Counted from the stretch's first letter, positions 1 to 8,937 are shown. The stretch is DNA of 42,637 bases from SFEL01 sp963640685 (GCA_963640685.1 CAVIAA010000018.1:1-42637), one strand, 5' to 3'. The notes: generated by a model from the sequence alone, not told the origin. Program-made: numbers and translations.

Positions 1-22
1 ATGCTCATTTCCCTTTTCTCCT
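1..22 (-). other. Ribosome binding site and start codon of a truncated next gene
   Basis: Read on the minus strand, a purine-rich stretch with AAGGAG and AAGGG is followed by ATG AGC AT at positions 8-1. It lies just downstream of trxA in the same direction, so another gene of the glycine reductase operon probably starts here and runs off the window. Glycine reductase operons usually also hold grdA, grdC and grdD, none of which is in the window. Only two and a half codons are visible, so the identity is a guess. Confidence 0.4.
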
Positions 23-85
23 TTCTCATTTTCTTTTATAGACAGCCCCCAGCGGCGGGGCCGGCTACCATTATTTCTTTGCCAT

Positions 86-403
86 TTAGGCGTATTTTTT
101 TATCATTGCCTCTACGTTTTCGGGGGTGGCGTCATCCTTTACGCAGGAGTCGATCATCTCGCCGTTCTCGTATACCGCGATGACGGGCAGACCAAGTATC
201 TTCTGGCTTATCGCAAGCCTGCGTGCCTTTGTGGTGTTCAGCGCGCAGAACTTGAGGCTTGCGCCGTACTTTTCGGAAAACTCGTGTACATGCGGCATGA
301 GCGCGGCACAGGGCACGCATCCGTCGCCATAAAAGTCTACTACCACCTTGCCCGGAGCCTGAAGCACTTCGGCTTCAAATGTGTTCTTATCTACTTCCAG
401 CAT
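86..403 (-). CDS. trxA: Thioredoxin, glycine reductase-associated (GCVPC active site)
   Basis: A 105-residue single-domain thioredoxin. The redox motif is G28-C29-V30-P31-C32 rather than the usual WCGPC. This variant is known from amino-acid-fermenting anaerobes, where thioredoxin delivers electrons to the glycine reductase selenoprotein. The VVDFYG strand before the motif and the cis-proline region (LGLPVIAVYENG) fit the thioredoxin fold. It is the last complete gene of the grdX-grdE-grdB-trxB-trxA operon, 33 bases after trxB, with AAGGAG before the ATG. Its cytoplasmic role is to pass electrons from NADPH through TrxB to glycine reductase. The family call is firm; the partner is inferred from context. 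Confidence 0.95.
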   Translation of the reverse strand: MLEVDKNTFEAEVLQAPGKVVVDFYGDGCVPCAALMPHVHEFSEKYGASLKFCALNTTKARRLAISQKILGLPVIAVYENGEMIDSCVKDDATPENVEAMIKKYA

Positions 404-436
404 TGTTTGTTTCTCCTTTGGTTTTTTATTTTTAGT

Positions 437-1378
437 TTAATCGAGGTCTGCAACGTACTTTTCCGCCTGCATTGCGGCTATCGCTCCGTCCGCAGCGGCG
501 GTCACCACCTGACGAAGCGACTTTTTGCGTATATCGCCCGCAGCGAACACGCCAGGTATGTTGGTATGCATGTCGGCATCGGTCAGTATATATCCGTTTT
601 CCATGTCTATCACGCCCTGGAACAGGTCGCTGTTCGGCAGCAGCCCTATGAAGCCGAACAGGCCGAATATGCCGTCGTTCTCGTCTGCCTCGATAGTGGT
701 CAGCTCGCCGGTCTTGGTATTCTTAACGATCATCTTGCTGAGCATGCCGTCGCCATCGACCTCCTCAACAACGTGATCCCACATGAAGTGCAGCTTTTCG
801 TTCTTAAACGCCTTTTCCTGAATGGACTTGGCCGCGCGGAGCTCGTTCCTCCTGTGTATTACGGTGACCTTCCTTGCAAACTTTGTCAGGTACATGGCTT
901 CCTCGACCGCAGCATCGCCGCCGCCGACGACATACACCTCAAAGTCCTCAAAAAACGCCGCGTCGCAGGTAGCGCAGAAGGATATGCCCTTGCCGACGAA
1001 CTGCTCTTCGTTTTTGCAGCCTATGGGTCTGGAATGTGCGCCGGTCGCGATTATAACGGTCTTTGCCTCGTATTCGCCCTTTGCGCCAACCAGCTTCTTG
1101 GTCTTGCCGGAAAAGTCTACGGATTTTATGGTATCACTCACCCGCTCGCAGCCGAACTTCTTTGCCTGCTCTGTCATGCGTGCAATGAGGCTGGGGCCGG
1201 ATTCGCCCTCCAGCTGCTGCCCGGGGTAGTTTTCTATCTCGTTTGTGATGGCGATCTGCCCGCCGTCCTGTCCCTTTTCAATTATAAGGGTGGAAAGCCT
1301 GCTCCGGCCGGCATACAGCCCTGCCGTTAAGCCCGCAGGCCCCGCTCCAAGTACGATTACGTCGTAGGTCTTGCTCAT
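437..1378 (-). CDS. trxB: Thioredoxin reductase (NADPH, FAD)
   Basis: A 313-residue class II pyridine-nucleotide disulfide oxidoreductase of normal length. The N-terminal FAD motif is GAGPAGLTAG (11-20), the redox-active disulfide is C135-A-T-C138, the NAD(P)H-binding motif is GGGDAAVEEA (about 153-162), and a C-terminal FAD-site sequence resembling GVFAAGD is present. It reduces thioredoxin with NADPH. It sits between grdB and trxA, so its main client here is probably the grd-linked thioredoxin. An AAGGAG site lies a few bases before the ATG. A perfect hairpin in the 124-base gap after grdB may set its expression relative to grdB. Confidence 0.97.
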   Translation of the reverse strand: MSKTYDVIVLGAGPAGLTAGLYAGRSRLSTLIIEKGQDGGQIAITNEIENYPGQQLEGESGPSLIARMTEQAKKFGCERVSDTIKSVDFSGKTKKLVGAKGEYEAKTVIIATGAHSRPIGCKNEEQFVGKGISFCATCDAAFFEDFEVYVVGGGDAAVEEAMYLTKFARKVTVIHRRNELRAAKSIQEKAFKNEKLHFMWDHVVEEVDGDGMLSKMIVKNTKTGELTTIEADENDGIFGLFGFIGLLPNSDLFQGVIDMENGYILTDADMHTNIPGVFAAGDIRKKSLRQVVTAAADGAIAAMQAEKYVADLD

Positions 1379-1445
1379 GACCGTTTCTCTCCTTGCTCCT
1401 GTAATTTATATATCTCTTGCGTTTTACGCTTTCTTTTCGTTCTTT

Positions 1446-1471
1446 CCCCCTCCCGCTGACGCGGGAGGGGG
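1446..1471 (-). other. Intercistronic perfect hairpin between grdB and trxB
   Basis: An 11-bp perfect stem (CCCCCTCCCGC and its complement) closes a four-base loop. On the minus strand it is not followed by a U-run, so it is unlikely to be a full intrinsic terminator. It could stabilise the 3' end of the grdB message or attenuate partly. Confidence 0.6.
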
Positions 1472-1502
1472 CTTTCTGTTTGGTCAAATGACCTATGGTC
1501 TA

Positions 1503-2807
1503 TCAGACCTCGAATATGGTCTGGTCGGTAACCTCGGTCGTCAGTGCCTCAAGGGCGCGGTTGACCAGCTTTTTGCGCAGTGCGTACTCCTCGTCGTGGG
1601 AGAGGCTGGGGTTGCCCAGAGGATGGGGTATGGCGATGGTAGGAACTATGCGGTTCGCGCCGACCGTCATGGATATAGGTGTTACTGTGCACATATGAAC
1701 TACGGGGATGCCCGCACGCTCGATCTCTTTTACCATCGTTGCGCCGCAACGAGTACAGGTGCCTCAGGTAGAGGTCATAATTACCGCGTCAACGCCGGCA
1801 GCCTTGAGCTTTTGAGCGTACTCGGCTGCGAAGGCCTTTGCGGAGGCGACGGCGGTGCCGTTGCCGACGGTAGCATAATACAGGTTGTGCAGCTTGCCGA
1901 TCTTGCCCTCGCGCTCAAACTCGCGCATTACGTCTACCGGCAGCACGCGGTTGGGGTCTTCGTTGGCATACACGGGGTCGTAGCCGCCGTGAGCTGTCTC
2001 ATGATCTGCGGAAGAGAGCTTATCAAAGCCGTCCAGGCTGTACTCGCCGTAGTGAGAGGCGGAGGAGGATTCGATATGATCCGGGTTACCCTTGGGCACT
2101 ATGCCGCCGGAGGTGCAGAGGGCTATGGTCGCCTTGCTGAGATCCTTAACGGCGGGGTTGGGGGCTACGCGGTCAAATGAAGGCATCGGATACTCCGTTA
2201 CAAAATGCTCGCCGTTGAGCTTTTTGAGCAGCATATCCACGGCGCGCTTGGAGCCGCGCTCCTTCTCGAAGAAGTTCCTGCGGATGCCGTTGGGCATATA
2301 CCCCTCCTCGCAGGAGGCACCGAGCTCCTCGCCCTTCATGAGCTTGAGAGCCAGCTTCGCCATGCCGGGAGCAGCCTTGCGCATACCGGCAGCACTGTTG
2401 GTGGTTTCGAAGATAAGTACCTTATCCTTCAGGTCTGCACCCGGGTTCTCGGTATACATACCGGTGAGAACCGGAATACCGAGCTCCTGCTGAACGGCAA
2501 GCGCGATGTTTGCGCAGGCATAACCGTAGCGGCCGGCGTTAAAGGCGGGGCCGGCGATGAACATATCCGGCTTTTCGGCCTTTACCCATTCGAGTATCTG
2601 AGCCTTTGCTTCTTTTTCATGCTCGGCATAGTAGGAGTCGCCGCAGATAACCGTCTTAACGATCTCCGCCTCGCCCTTCCACGCCTGATTAAAGGCCATG
2701 CCGGGGCCGACGAAGCCGTCGCGCAGCTCGGGGGCTACATGTGCCATTTCCTCGCCGCCGATATTGGCGAAGAACTGGTTGATATAATGTACTACACGAT
2801 AACTCAT
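1503..2807 (-). CDS. grdB: Glycine reductase complex component B, selenoprotein subunit GrdB (UGA = Sec348)
   Basis: A 434-residue protein once the in-frame UGA at 1766-1764 is read as selenocysteine (residue 348). The surrounding motif is STU-GTC-TRC-GA, the U-x-x-C-x-x-C signature of the GrdB/GrdF/GrdH family. The sequence continues in the same frame and in family style for 86 more codons. GrdB binds the substrate amino group with GrdE and passes a carboxymethyl group to the GrdA selenocysteine, leading to acetyl phosphate. The start at MSYRVVHYINQF is set by GGAGGG seven bases upstream; longer in-frame extensions run into grdE. Sarcosine or betaine paralogues share the fold, but the glycine riboswitch favours glycine. 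No grdA lies between grdE and grdB, unlike classical operons. Confidence 0.95.
1737..1751 (-). promoter_or_regulatory. Candidate bacterial SECIS hairpin in grdB
   Basis: Twelve bases after the UGA (1766-1764) the mRNA can form a six-bp stem CGTTGC/GCAACG with a GGC loop. A small hairpin with a G in the loop just downstream of UGA is what SelB recognises in bacteria. Position and shape are seen directly; function is inferred. Confidence 0.6.
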
Positions 2808-2826
2808 GATTTTGCCCTCCTTCCCT

Positions 2827-4119
2827 TTACCTTGCGCTGAGATAGCCGAAGCCCATCTCGTTGGTAGCGCCGGTGATGACCTGTATCTCGGCCTCGATGG
2901 AGCCGTCCTCGCGCAGAGAACCCGCGTGGCCGCCGGCGATCTTATCCACATAATCCAGCGTGCCTATCACCTTGTCCATCTTAGGCAGTATGATGACCTG
3001 ATTCGCATTGCCGCCGGTAACTACCGCATCCGCAAGCGGGTCGGCATCCGCGAGGGACTGGGACTTGCCGTCCTGTCCGGCGTACTCGTCGGTGATTATG
3101 GTGGTCTTTACTCCCTGAAGCTCGATCTTCTTGGTGTTCATGATGAGGTCGGTATCGGGGTTGCCGAAGCCCTCTTGAGAGACGATGACGCCGTCCAGAT
3201 CCAGCAGGCGGCAGAGCTTCGCCGTCCAGTCGGAGGAGCGCATCTTATCGGCAAGGTATACGTTCTCATTGGTGATGATGTTGCATACATAGTTGATGGT
3301 CTTGCCGTGCTGCTCAAACAGGTCCGCAACGACGGGGTTGTTCTGGTGGTGGTAGGTGGTGTTCTTATCGCAGGCGGAAACGCAGTTGCCGCTTATGATA
3401 GCACCGTCCATAGTCTCGGTTGGGTAGATGATGGTAGTAAGGCTCTTCTTTGCGTCCACGCCATATACATAGGTGTCGTGGAGCAGGCCCTGGCTCTGGA
3501 GCATATGCACATACGCTACGCGGGGCAGGTCGGGCCACTTCTGCATGCTTTCCTTGATACCGAGCGTTTCAAATTCCTTGGTGGAATCCGGGGCAACGCT
3601 GCGGCCAAGCTCGCCGATGTAGGTCGCGGCGCGGAGGCCGGCGATGCGCACGGCGTGCTCATACTCATGCTGATGCACGCCCTCAACGGGGTCGCATACC
3701 AGCACCAGATTCAGCAGCTTGGAGAACTCGGTATAGTCGGCACCGGGGCCGCTCATGTCTATAACGCCCTCCTGGAAGCCAACGATCTTGCCGGCGGTAA
3801 CGACTGCCATGCCGCAGAGCACATGAGTCTTGCCGGAGCCCACGGTGTCCACCTTGGCAATGACGCCGGGGAACTCTCCGCCGGAGCCCTCGACTTTTAC
3901 GCGGGGCTCAATCACGTCCTTGACCGGTGTTATACGAACGCTCTCGCCGGGCTTGGCGATATCAAAATGGGCGTCCTTAACGCAGGCCTTAACGTCGTCG
4001 TCTGCAAAAACGAAATCCAGCGCTTCGCCAGCGTTAACGAAGAGGATACCGTTTTCGAGCTTTGATTCCTTTGAGAATTGAATGTCCTTGATTTCGATGA
4101 ATCCAAGTTCCAACTTCAA
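2827..4119 (-). CDS. grdE: Glycine reductase component B proprotein GrdE
   Basis: A 430-residue protein of normal family length. GrdE proproteins are cleaved at an internal cysteine into two subunits, one carrying a carbonyl group that binds substrate as a Schiff base. The cleavage-region signature GNC-VSAC-DKNTTYHHQNNP is present, with the key cysteine near residue 246. The start is best placed at a TTG giving MKLELGFIEIKDIQF: AGGAGG lies eight bases upstream, while a GTG three codons earlier overlaps that site. It is 19 bases ahead of grdB and cotranscribed with it. The partner protein GrdA is not in this window. Confidence 0.95.
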   Translation of the reverse strand: MKLELGFIEIKDIQFSKESKLENGILFVNAGEALDFVFADDDVKACVKDAHFDIAKPGESVRITPVKDVIEPRVKVEGSGGEFPGVIAKVDTVGSGKTHVLCGMAVVTAGKIVGFQEGVIDMSGPGADYTEFSKLLNLVLVCDPVEGVHQHEYEHAVRIAGLRAATYIGELGRSVAPDSTKEFETLGIKESMQKWPDLPRVAYVHMLQSQGLLHDTYVYGVDAKKSLTTIIYPTETMDGAIISGNCVSACDKNTTYHHQNNPVVADLFEQHGKTINYVCNIITNENVYLADKMRSSDWTAKLCRLLDLDGVIVSQEGFGNPDTDLIMNTKKIELQGVKTTIITDEYAGQDGKSQSLADADPLADAVVTGGNANQVIILPKMDKVIGTLDYVDKIAGGHAGSLREDGSIEAEIQVITGATNEMGFGYLSAR

Positions 4120-4165
4120 AGAAAACACCTCCTTTTCTTGTTTTTTTCTTATTTGGAACGGTAGT

Positions 4166-4567
4166 TTATTTTGCTAACCCCGCCGCCGCGTCAAAATCCA
4201 TTGCTCCGGCGATCAGGGTATAGTCAACAAGCTGAAAGTCTCTTAAGAGCTCATCGGTAAGTATGCGCTTTTTCGGCGGGAATTTATCGTATGCCATTAT
4301 GCCGTTTGAAATTATCTCCGCCTGCTCCTCTGAAAATGCGTGCGGGTTTTTTGACACGGCTACCGAGCGGTACACAGTTTCGTTCGGCTTAACGCTGCCT
4401 GCAAGCGGGTGGGTATACAGCGTGTGCCCTAAGTAAATCATATCCCGAACCTTTACCAGCACATCCCGATAGCCTCCTTCCATAAGCTCGACCGGGTAGC
4501 TGCCGCCCATGCAGCGGGCGACCAGCGGGTTATTGGTTATGAGCAGGTAATCGTGACCGGTTCGCAT
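4166..4567 (-). CDS. grdX: GrdX family protein
   Basis: A 133-residue protein recognised as GrdX from the segment YLLITNNPLVA, the GGYRDVLVKVRDMIYLGH region and the motif THPLAGSVKPNET. GrdX is a small conserved protein found at the head of glycine reductase operons; its biochemical role is not established. The ATG at 4567 follows GGAAAGGAAGAG. Upstream in-frame ATGs fall inside the riboswitch terminator stem and are rejected. As first gene it is directly under riboswitch control. Confidence 0.9.
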   Translation of the reverse strand: MRTGHDYLLITNNPLVARCMGGSYPVELMEGGYRDVLVKVRDMIYLGHTLYTHPLAGSVKPNETVYRSVAVSKNPHAFSEEQAEIISNGIMAYDKFPPKKRILTDELLRDFQLVDYTLIAGAMDFDAAAGLAK

Positions 4568-4588
4568 TTCTCTTCCTTTCCGCGCTCC

Positions 4589-4640
4589 AAAAAACACAAA
4601 GAGGGCTGACAGCATCATTAAGCGTGCTGCCTGCCCTCTG
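4589..4640 (-). terminator. Riboswitch-linked intrinsic terminator ahead of grdX
   Basis: On the minus strand, AGAGGGC...TGCTG and CAGCA...GCCCTCT arms form a long stem followed by TTTGTGTTTTTT. It lies between the second glycine aptamer and grdX, as expected for an expression platform. The first arm begins right after the aptamer's closing CTCTCAGG region, so glycine binding could plausibly block terminator formation and switch the operon on. Confidence 0.85.
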
Positions 4641-4643
4641 TTT

Positions 4644-4842
4644 ATTGACCTGAGAGATTCCCTGTTTCATCATAGTGCCTCGCAATAATAATGCCTCGCA
4701 GGTTGCTCCTTCGGTGCCTTCGCTTTCCAGAGTTCCGTCAGAACGCAGTTCCTTTGCCTGAGATGTTCACGGTGCATCGGCAATGTGCGCCGCTTATTCC
4801 TTCGGCTCCCGCCGTCTAAAGGCGGAATCTCCTGCGTCCCTC
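4644..4842 (-). promoter_or_regulatory. Tandem glycine riboswitch (two aptamers)
   Basis: Two aptamer copies are visible on the minus strand. The first has GCCGAAGG followed by ATCTCAGGCAAAGGA. The second has CACCGAAGGAGCAA followed by AATCTCTCAGGTCAA. These are the conserved glycine-riboswitch core motifs, and the short linker between copies is typical of the cooperative tandem form. It controls grdX-grdE-grdB-trxB-trxA, making glycine the signal and the substrate. Confidence 0.95.
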
Positions 4843-4903
4843 GACCGCCGTATTGTATTCCCAGCCATAAGACTCAGATTTATCTGTTATTTGCCTTATG
4901 GCG

Positions 4904-4932
4904 ATTTTACATCAATTATATAGTTATCGCAA
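4904..4932 (-). promoter_or_regulatory. Promoter of the glycine reductase operon
   Basis: On the minus strand, TTGCGA (4932-4927) and TAAAAT (4909-4904) are separated by exactly 17 bases, about 65 bases upstream of the first aptamer. This is a good sigma-A match in an AT-rich gap. Confidence 0.65.
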
Positions 4933-5283
4933 ATCGATATCATCATTCGATTTCATTTATATTCTATATTATATTCCCGCCTATGGCAATAGCATTTCCG
5001 GATTTCATTGATAAAATTGCCACAAATATTTGTTATTATCTCTCGTTCAACGCAAAGCGTTGCTTATACCCATTCTTTCCATCCGTCCACGATTCGTTAA
5101 AGCATTGTCGACATTGTTATTTTTTGAGCGTTAGAACGAATTTGTGCTTTACAATTCTGTCCTTTTGCGGATACAATGAGCTTGGATAAGGGGCATCAAG
5201 CACGTTTTTTGAATCTCAATACATACAGCCTTTCATTTGCCCCCTACCGCTATCAGTTTTTTATAGAAAAAGGAGCAGTGACA
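4933..5283 (+). promoter_or_regulatory. AT-rich intergenic region with hydrogenase operon promoter
   Basis: I see no gene in this stretch between the divergent glycine reductase and hydrogenase operons. A plus-strand candidate promoter is TTTACA (5148-5153) with TACAAT (5172-5177), 18 bases apart. The leader that follows contains GGGGCA near 5190 and TGCCCC near 5239, which could pair; I do not recognise a riboswitch class. Confidence 0.5.
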
Positions 5284-7119
5284 ATGAGCAGACTTGACAT
5301 TATGACGCCCAGCCGCTCCCAGACCGTCATAGACGGCCTTTACAGGGACGCTGAACGGCGCATCGCTTCCAGTCCCCCGGGTCTTTGCCCTGTCGACCTG
5401 GCGCTGAGCTTCCTGAGGCTTTGCCATTCTCAGACCTGCGGAAAATGCGTGCCCTGCCGTATAGGCCTCGGGCAGCTTTCAACGCTTCTGGAGCAGGTGC
5501 TCAACGGCGACGCAACGATGGAGACACTCTCCATCATCGAGCGCACCGCAAGGGTCATTTATAACTCTGCGGACTGTGCCATAGGCCGCGATGCTGCACG
5601 CCTCGTTCGCGATGGGCTTGCCGGCTTCCGCGACGACTACGAGGAGCACATACTGCACCACCGCTGCCTCGGCGGAATGCAGAATCCCGTCCCCTGCGTG
5701 GCGCTCTGCCCCGCCGGAGTGGATATTCCGGGCTATGTGGCTCTTGTTAAAAACAACCGTTGTGCGGATGCCGTGCGGCTCATACGCAAGGACAATCCTT
5801 TCCCCTCCGCCTGCGCCTACATATGCGAGCATCCCTGCGAGGCGCGCTGCCGCCGCCGCATGATCGACGACGCGGTAAACATACGCGGCCTGAAGCGCTA
5901 CGCCGTTGACCACGCGGGCGATGTGCCAAACCCCGCGAACGCAGAGCCTACGGACAAGACTGTCGCCGTCATAGGCGGCGGCCCAGGCGGCCTTTCCGCC
6001 GCATATTACCTTTCACTGATGGGACACAGCGTCACCGTATACGAACAGCGGGAAAAGCTGGGCGGTATGCTGCGATACGGTATACCCGCGTATCGTTTTC
6101 CACGTGAGGTTTTGGACAGGGAAATAGCCTCCATACTCTCAACGGGCATAAAGGTAAAAACAGGCGTTACCGTCGGCAAGGATATCAGCTTTGACGAGCT
6201 GAAGAACAGCCACGACGCGCTGTATATCGCCATAGGCGCGCATACCGACAAAAAGACCGGCATCGACGGCGAGGACAGCGAGGGCGTTATAAGCGCCGTT
6301 GAGATGCTCCGCGCCATAGGCGACGACAGCCTGCCCGAGTTTGCCGGCAAGGAGATAGTAGTTATAGGCGGCGGCAACGTTGCGATGGACGTATGCCGCA
6401 GCTCTATCCGTTTAGGTGCAAAAAAGGTATCCTGCGTATACCGCCGCCGGCAGGCCGATATGACCGCCCTGCCGGAGGAGGTCGAGGGCGCAATAGCCGA
6501 GGGCGTTGAGCTTGTAACGCTGCAGGCGCCCATCCGCATAGAGGCGGACGAAAACGGCCGGGCAGCTGCTCTTTGGACACAGCCCCAAATAATCGGATAT
6601 GTGGACTCCTCCGGAAGGCCCCGCCCGGAAAAGGCCGCCAGAGAGGAAATGCGCATACCTGCTGACATAATAGTCGTAGCGATAGGTCAGGGCATCGAAT
6701 CCCATGGCTTTGAGCAGAGCAAAATATCCATAAAGCGCGGCACGTTTATTGCGGAGACCAGCGGCCAGATAGATGACATGGACGGCGTATTCGCCGGCGG
6801 CGACTGCGTCACCGGCCCCGCAACGGTCATCCGTGCAATAGCCGCGGGCAAGGTCGCTGCGGCAAACATAGACGAATACCTCGGTTTCCGCCACGAAATC
6901 AGCGTCGATGTCGTCATACCCGATCCCCAGCTCTCCAGCAACCCGCCTCACGGCCGCATCAACACCACCGAACGGCAGGCCTGCGAGCGCAAGAACGACT
7001 TTACCTGCATCGAGTGCGGCATGACCGATGAGGAGGCCAGCGCCGAATCGTCCCGCTGCCTGAGGTGCGATCACTTCGGCTACGGAATATTCAGGGGAGG
7101 GAGGAAGAGCACATGGTAA
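5284..7119 (+). CDS. GltD/NfnB-like FAD-NAD(P) oxidoreductase with NuoF-type Fe-S domain, hydrogenase partner
   Basis: A 611-residue cytoplasmic flavoprotein. Residues 1-110 resemble the NuoF C-terminal 4Fe-4S domain (TCGKCVPCRIG with C52, C55, C58 and C98). Next comes the GltD/DPYD-type two-cluster domain (CVALCPAG, CAYICEHPCEARC). The FAD motif GGGPGGLSAAYYL lies near 222 and the NAD(P) motif VIGGGNVAMD near 363. The C-terminus adds a Cys cluster (CIECG...CLRCD). The ATG at 5284 has AAAGGAG; an upstream in-frame ATG overlaps the likely -10 box. The stop overlaps hydA by seven bases, so the two are translationally coupled. It probably carries electrons between NAD(P)H and the hydrogenase. 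There is no FMN-type NuoF domain, so bifurcation is uncertain. Confidence 0.85.
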   Translation: MSRLDIMTPSRSQTVIDGLYRDAERRIASSPPGLCPVDLALSFLRLCHSQTCGKCVPCRIGLGQLSTLLEQVLNGDATMETLSIIERTARVIYNSADCAIGRDAARLVRDGLAGFRDDYEEHILHHRCLGGMQNPVPCVALCPAGVDIPGYVALVKNNRCADAVRLIRKDNPFPSACAYICEHPCEARCRRRMIDDAVNIRGLKRYAVDHAGDVPNPANAEPTDKTVAVIGGGPGGLSAAYYLSLMGHSVTVYEQREKLGGMLRYGIPAYRFPREVLDREIASILSTGIKVKTGVTVGKDISFDELKNSHDALYIAIGAHTDKKTGIDGEDSEGVISAVEMLRAIGDDSLPEFAGKEIVVIGGGNVAMDVCRSSIRLGAKKVSCVYRRRQADMTALPEEVEGAIAEGVELVTLQAPIRIEADENGRAAALWTQPQIIGYVDSSGRPRPEKAAREEMRIPADIIVVAIGQGIESHGFEQSKISIKRGTFIAETSGQIDDMDGVFAGGDCVTGPATVIRAIAAGKVAAANIDEYLGFRHEISVDVVIPDPQLSSNPPHGRINTTERQACERKNDFTCIECGMTDEEASAESSRCLRCDHFGYGIFRGGRKSTW

Positions 7120-8855
7120 ACCTCAAAATAGACAACATCCCGGCATCCGTGCCGGAGGGAACCACCATACTGGAGGCCGCCAGTTCCGTAAACATCGAGA
7201 TACCCACGCTTTGCTACCTCAAGGGAATAAACGAGATAGCGGCCTGCCGCATATGCTGCGTTGAGGTAAAGGGGCATGACAGGCTCGTCCCCGCCTGCGA
7301 CAACGTCGTTGCCGAGGGCATGGAGGTGCTGACAAACAGCCACAAGGTGCGCGAGGCGCGCCGCTCCAATCTGCGCCTGCTTCTCTCCCATCACGACGTC
7401 AGCTGTACCAACTGCATGAGGAGCGGCAACTGCACCCTGCAGTCCCTTGCAAACGATTTTAACATGCGCGGCGTGCATTACCCGCAAAAGCTCATAAACG
7501 ACGCGGTGGACGTTACAACCCCGCTTATACGAGAGCCGGATAAGTGCGTCATGTGCATGCGCTGCATACAGGTCTGCGAAAAGATACAGACTGTAAACAT
7601 ATGGGATCTTCTCGGCACAGGCTCGAGGGCGATGGTACACGCCTCGCACAACCGCCGCATACAGGACACCGAATGTACCTACTGCGGCCAGTGCATAACC
7701 CACTGCCCAACGGCGGCGCTGCGCGAGCGGGACGACACCGGCAAGGTATACGACGCGATAGAAGATGCAGACATCGTAACGGTAGTTCAGGTTGCCCCTG
7801 CCGTACGCGCTGCATGGGCGGAGCGCTACGGTCTCGACCCCGCCTTTGCAACGCCCAAGCGCATGGCAGCGGCGCTGCGGCGCATCGGCTTTGACTACGT
7901 ATTCGATACCGACTTCGCGGCCGACCTTACGATAATGGAAGAGGGCAGCGAGTTTATTCAGCGGTTTACCCACCGGGATGAGCACAGCTGGCCCATGTTC
8001 ACCTCCTGCTGCCCGGGCTGGGTGCGCTTCCTTAAGTCGCAGTACCCCGAGCTTACGGATAACCTTTCCACGGCCAAGTCTCCGCAGCAGATGTTCGGAG
8101 CGGTAGCAAAGAGCTACTTTGCCGAAAAGCTCGGCATTGACCCACACAAGCTGTTTGTAGTGTCCGTAATGCCCTGCGTATCCAAAAAGAGCGAGTGCGC
8201 CCTGCCGACAATGAAGGATGCCTGCGGCGACCCGGATGTTGACATCGTCATCACCACGAGGGAGCTCAACATAATGATGCGCTCCAACCACATCAACCCC
8301 GTTTTCCTGCCGGAGGAGGAATTTGACAGTCCCCTCGGCACCGGCACCGGCGCCGCGGTCGTATTCGGCGCTACCGGCGGCGTTATGGACGCTGCGCTCC
8401 GCTCCGCATATTACCTCATAACCGGCAGCAATCCCAATCCGGATGCCTTTAAGTCGGTCAGGGGAATGGATGGCTGGAAGGAATCCACCTTCACGATACC
8501 CGGCGCGGGGGATGTCCGCGTTGCGGTCGCAAGCGGCCTGGGAAACGCCCGCAGGCTGATCCAGGCGATAAAGCGCGGCGATGTGCATTACGACTTTGTC
8601 GAGATCATGGCCTGCCCCGGCGGCTGCGCGGGCGGCGGCGGTCAGCCCATAGTTGAGGGCTGCGAGCTTGCCGATGAGCGCGGAAGCGTGCTCTGGAAGC
8701 TGGACGCAAACGAAACGATACGCTTCTCGCACGAGAACCCGGACGTGCTGGCGCTGTACAAGGAATACTTTACGGCACCCCTCGGCGAAAGGTCGCACCA
8801 CCTGCTGCATACCGACCATCACGGCTGGGATATGCCCACCATAGTGAAGAATTAA
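7113..8855 (+). CDS. hydA: [FeFe] hydrogenase, group A type
   Basis: A 580-residue iron hydrogenase. Residues 1-65 form a 2Fe-2S domain (C34, C45, C48, C62). A His-Cys3 cluster site follows (HHDVSCTNCMRSGNC, about 93-107), then a two-4Fe-4S ferredoxin domain (CVMCMRCIQVC and CTYCGQCITHC). The H-cluster motifs are all intact: TSCCPGW (297-303), MPCVSKKSE (353-361) and MACPGGCAGGGG near 515. It reduces protons or oxidises H2 at the H-cluster in the cytoplasm. The size and domain order fit the NADH-linked group often named A6. A GGGAGGGAGGA site precedes the ATG at 7113. The accompanying flavoprotein replaces the usual NuoE/NuoF-like partners. Confidence 0.93.
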   Translation: MVNLKIDNIPASVPEGTTILEAASSVNIEIPTLCYLKGINEIAACRICCVEVKGHDRLVPACDNVVAEGMEVLTNSHKVREARRSNLRLLLSHHDVSCTNCMRSGNCTLQSLANDFNMRGVHYPQKLINDAVDVTTPLIREPDKCVMCMRCIQVCEKIQTVNIWDLLGTGSRAMVHASHNRRIQDTECTYCGQCITHCPTAALRERDDTGKVYDAIEDADIVTVVQVAPAVRAAWAERYGLDPAFATPKRMAAALRRIGFDYVFDTDFAADLTIMEEGSEFIQRFTHRDEHSWPMFTSCCPGWVRFLKSQYPELTDNLSTAKSPQQMFGAVAKSYFAEKLGIDPHKLFVVSVMPCVSKKSECALPTMKDACGDPDVDIVITTRELNIMMRSNHINPVFLPEEEFDSPLGTGTGAAVVFGATGGVMDAALRSAYYLITGSNPNPDAFKSVRGMDGWKESTFTIPGAGDVRVAVASGLGNARRLIQAIKRGDVHYDFVEIMACPGGCAGGGGQPIVEGCELADERGSVLWKLDANETIRFSHENPDVLALYKEYFTAPLGERSHHLLHTDHHGWDMPTIVKN

Positions 8856-8864
8856 CTCATACGC

Positions 8865-8891
8865 AAAAGGCTCCGCTCTGCGGAGCCTTTT
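8865..8891 (+). terminator. Terminator after hydA
   Basis: AAAAGGCTCCG (8865-8875) and CGGAGCCTTTT (8881-8891) form a perfect 11-bp hairpin with a five-base loop ending in a T-run. Confidence 0.9.
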
Positions 8892-8937
8892 ACTATTGGG
8901 GTATAGGTATATATAATTGTTTTAATGCTGAATGTGA

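Noticed and set aside
1764..1766. UGA in grdB as a nonsense mutation or frameshift
   Set aside because: The frame continues without a shift into 86 family-typical codons, the UGA sits exactly at the family Sec position (UxxCxxC), and a hairpin follows.
4568..4618. Longer GrdX start upstream
   Set aside because: The extra codons lie in the riboswitch terminator stem and T-run and lack family similarity.
5176..5283. Upstream start for the hydrogenase flavoprotein
   Set aside because: It overlaps the likely -10 box, lacks a ribosome binding site, and the ATG at 5284 has AAAGGAG.
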